The notes under the pieces were generated by a model, which saw nothing but the letters and a program-made list of their open reading frames with translations, had not been told where the DNA came from and searched no databases. A stretch of 64,000 nt of DNA from NCBI GenBank assembly GCA_017848855.1, contig JAFIHF010000022.1:62001-126000 (forward strand). Direction: 5' to 3'. Source of the DNA: Rhodanobacter denitrificans. GTDB lineage: Bacteria > Pseudomonadota > Gammaproteobacteria > Xanthomonadales > Rhodanobacteraceae. Each line of letters begins with the position of its first letter. Within the stretch, counting starts at the first letter, position 1. The position numbers were made by a program, and so were the translations under genes. This document shows positions 63,204-64,000 of this stretch, piece after piece.

Positions 63204-64000
63204 CGCGCCGCCTCCCGCTCGAGTTCGAGCACGCGCTCGACGAACACGTCCTCCATGCTCAGCGGCCGGCGCTGCGGCGGCCCGGCCGCGATGCCGAGCG
63301 GCGCGAGCGCGACGGCGACGCGCGCCGCCAGCGTCGCGCCGTCCGGGTCGAGCAGGTGCACGCTGGTGCCGTACAGGCTGGCGTCGGCGAAGCCGGCGTC
63401 GCGCAGCGCCTCGACGGCCGCCTGCGGCGCGCTGGTGTCGAACGCCCACAGCGCGCCGCGGCGCGCGCCGAGCTCGGCCTTGAGCTGCTCCGGGCTGGCG
63501 TCGGCCACCACGCGCCCGGCGTACATCAGGCTGATGTGGTCGCACTGCTCGGCCTCGCTCATGTAGTGCGTGGTGATCAGCAGCGCCACGCCCTCGGCGC
63601 GCGCGAGGTGGAACAGGATGTCCCAGAAGCGGCGCCGGCCGACCGGGTCGACGCCGGAGGTCGGCTCGTCGAGGAACACCACCTCCGGCTCGTGCACCAG
63701 CGCGCAGGCCAGCGCCAGGCGCTGGCGCCGGCCCATCGGCAGGTCGCCGGCGAGCATGTCCTCGATGCCCTGGATGTCGCACAGGCGCAGCAGCTCGTGC
63801 ACGCGCGCCGCGCGCCGCGCGCGCGGCACGCCGTAGATCGCGGCGAACAGGCGCAGGTTCTCGCGCACGCTCAGGTCCAGGTACAGCGAGAACGCCTGCG
63901 ACATGTAGCCGATGCGGCGCTTGATCTGCCCCGGCGCGCGCAGCATGTCGGCGCCGGCCACGCTGCCGCTGCCGGCGGTGGGCGGCTGGATGCCGTTGAG
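63200..64000 (-). CDS. ABC exporter ATPase, partial
   Basis: The last 266 codons of an ATP-binding subunit; the frame stays open to the window edge, so the start lies beyond 64000. Visible are the Q-loop region YMSQAFSLYLDLSVRENLRL, the signature position as LPMGRRQRLALACAL (degenerate from LSGGQ), Walker B VVFLDEPTSGVDP and the H-loop TTHYMSEAE. The C-terminal extension ends PLSMEDVFVERVLELE. Upstream residues NGIQPPTAGSGSV suggest the Walker A lies just outside. It may be the second half of a tandem ATPase of the YbhF/RbbA type. Confidence 0.88.
   Translation of the reverse strand, partial: LNGIQPPTAGSGSVAGADMLRAPGQIKRRIGYMSQAFSLYLDLSVRENLRLFAAIYGVPRARRAARVHELLRLCDIQGIEDMLAGDLPMGRRQRLALACALVHEPEVVFLDEPTSGVDPVGRRRFWDILFHLARAEGVALLITTHYMSEAEQCDHISLMYAGRVVADASPEQLKAELGARRGALWAFDTSAPQAAVEALRDAGFADASLYGTSVHLLDPDGATLAARVAVALAPLGIAAGPPQRRPLSMEDVFVERVLELEREAAR

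Overview
The window is high-GC gammaproteobacterial chromosome that looks like Xanthomonadales, most likely Rhodanobacteraceae (Rhodanobacter, Dyella, Frateuria or Luteibacter type). The reasons are the accC-prmA-DUF3426-fis-purH order, a diffusible-signal-factor rpf locus, a respiratory nitrate reductase operon, and many small palindromic repeats of the CTCTCCC/GGGAGAG and GTAGGTCGGG types. The genus is inferred from gene content and style, not from a search.

Layout. 1-9.3 kb is core: the end of accC, prmA, a zinc-ribbon DUF3426 protein, fis, purH, a bile-acid:sodium-symporter-family carrier, a DUF2782 protein and polA, followed by a probable small RNA with a strong terminator. 9.7-20.1 kb is an envelope and secretion region: an XRE-cupin regulator, a 1664-residue autotransporter with recently duplicated passenger repeats, a tightly overlapping three-gene operon (TIGR03032 protein, EF-hand protein, unknown protein), and a secreted M4 metallopeptidase. 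20.3-27.4 kb holds a small membrane protein, uvrD, and the quorum-sensing trio rpfG-rpfC with convergent rpfF. 27.8-32.4 kb is a likely defence insertion: a HigBA toxin-antitoxin pair followed by a 1314-residue NACHT-like ATPase with a C-terminal PD-(D/E)XK nuclease motif. 32.4-35.6 kb is hemD-hemX-hemY. 36.7-53.1 kb, all on the minus strand, is one nitrate-respiration block: moaA, a moaC-moaB fusion, moeA, moaD, moaE, mobA, an unknown gene, a molybdate/tungstate ABC transporter, then narK-narG-narH-narJ-narI and a parvulin. A structured leader in front of moaA may be a molybdenum-cofactor riboswitch, and an FNR-like box lies in front of narK. 53.5-59.3 kb is a tripartite heavy-metal RND efflux operon, then tadA. 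60.9-64 kb is an ABC-2 exporter operon cut by the window edge.

Most unusual points. (1) Three copies of a palindromic element built from the heptamer GGGACTC sit in frame inside two DNA-metabolism genes, one in polA and two in uvrD. The heptamer is stop-free in all six frames. (2) The HigBA plus NACHT-nuclease island lies where other rpf loci carry rpfB. (3) Two copies of a roughly 0.9-1.0 kb repeat with no transposase, one bounded by inverted repeats of about 72 bp, lie in direct orientation around the nar/mod/moa/RND segment. (4) A 67-bp palindrome lies in frame in the N-terminal region of the molybdate-binding protein. (5) A candidate small RNA lies at the same place, after polA, as Spot 42 and ErsA in other gammaproteobacteria.
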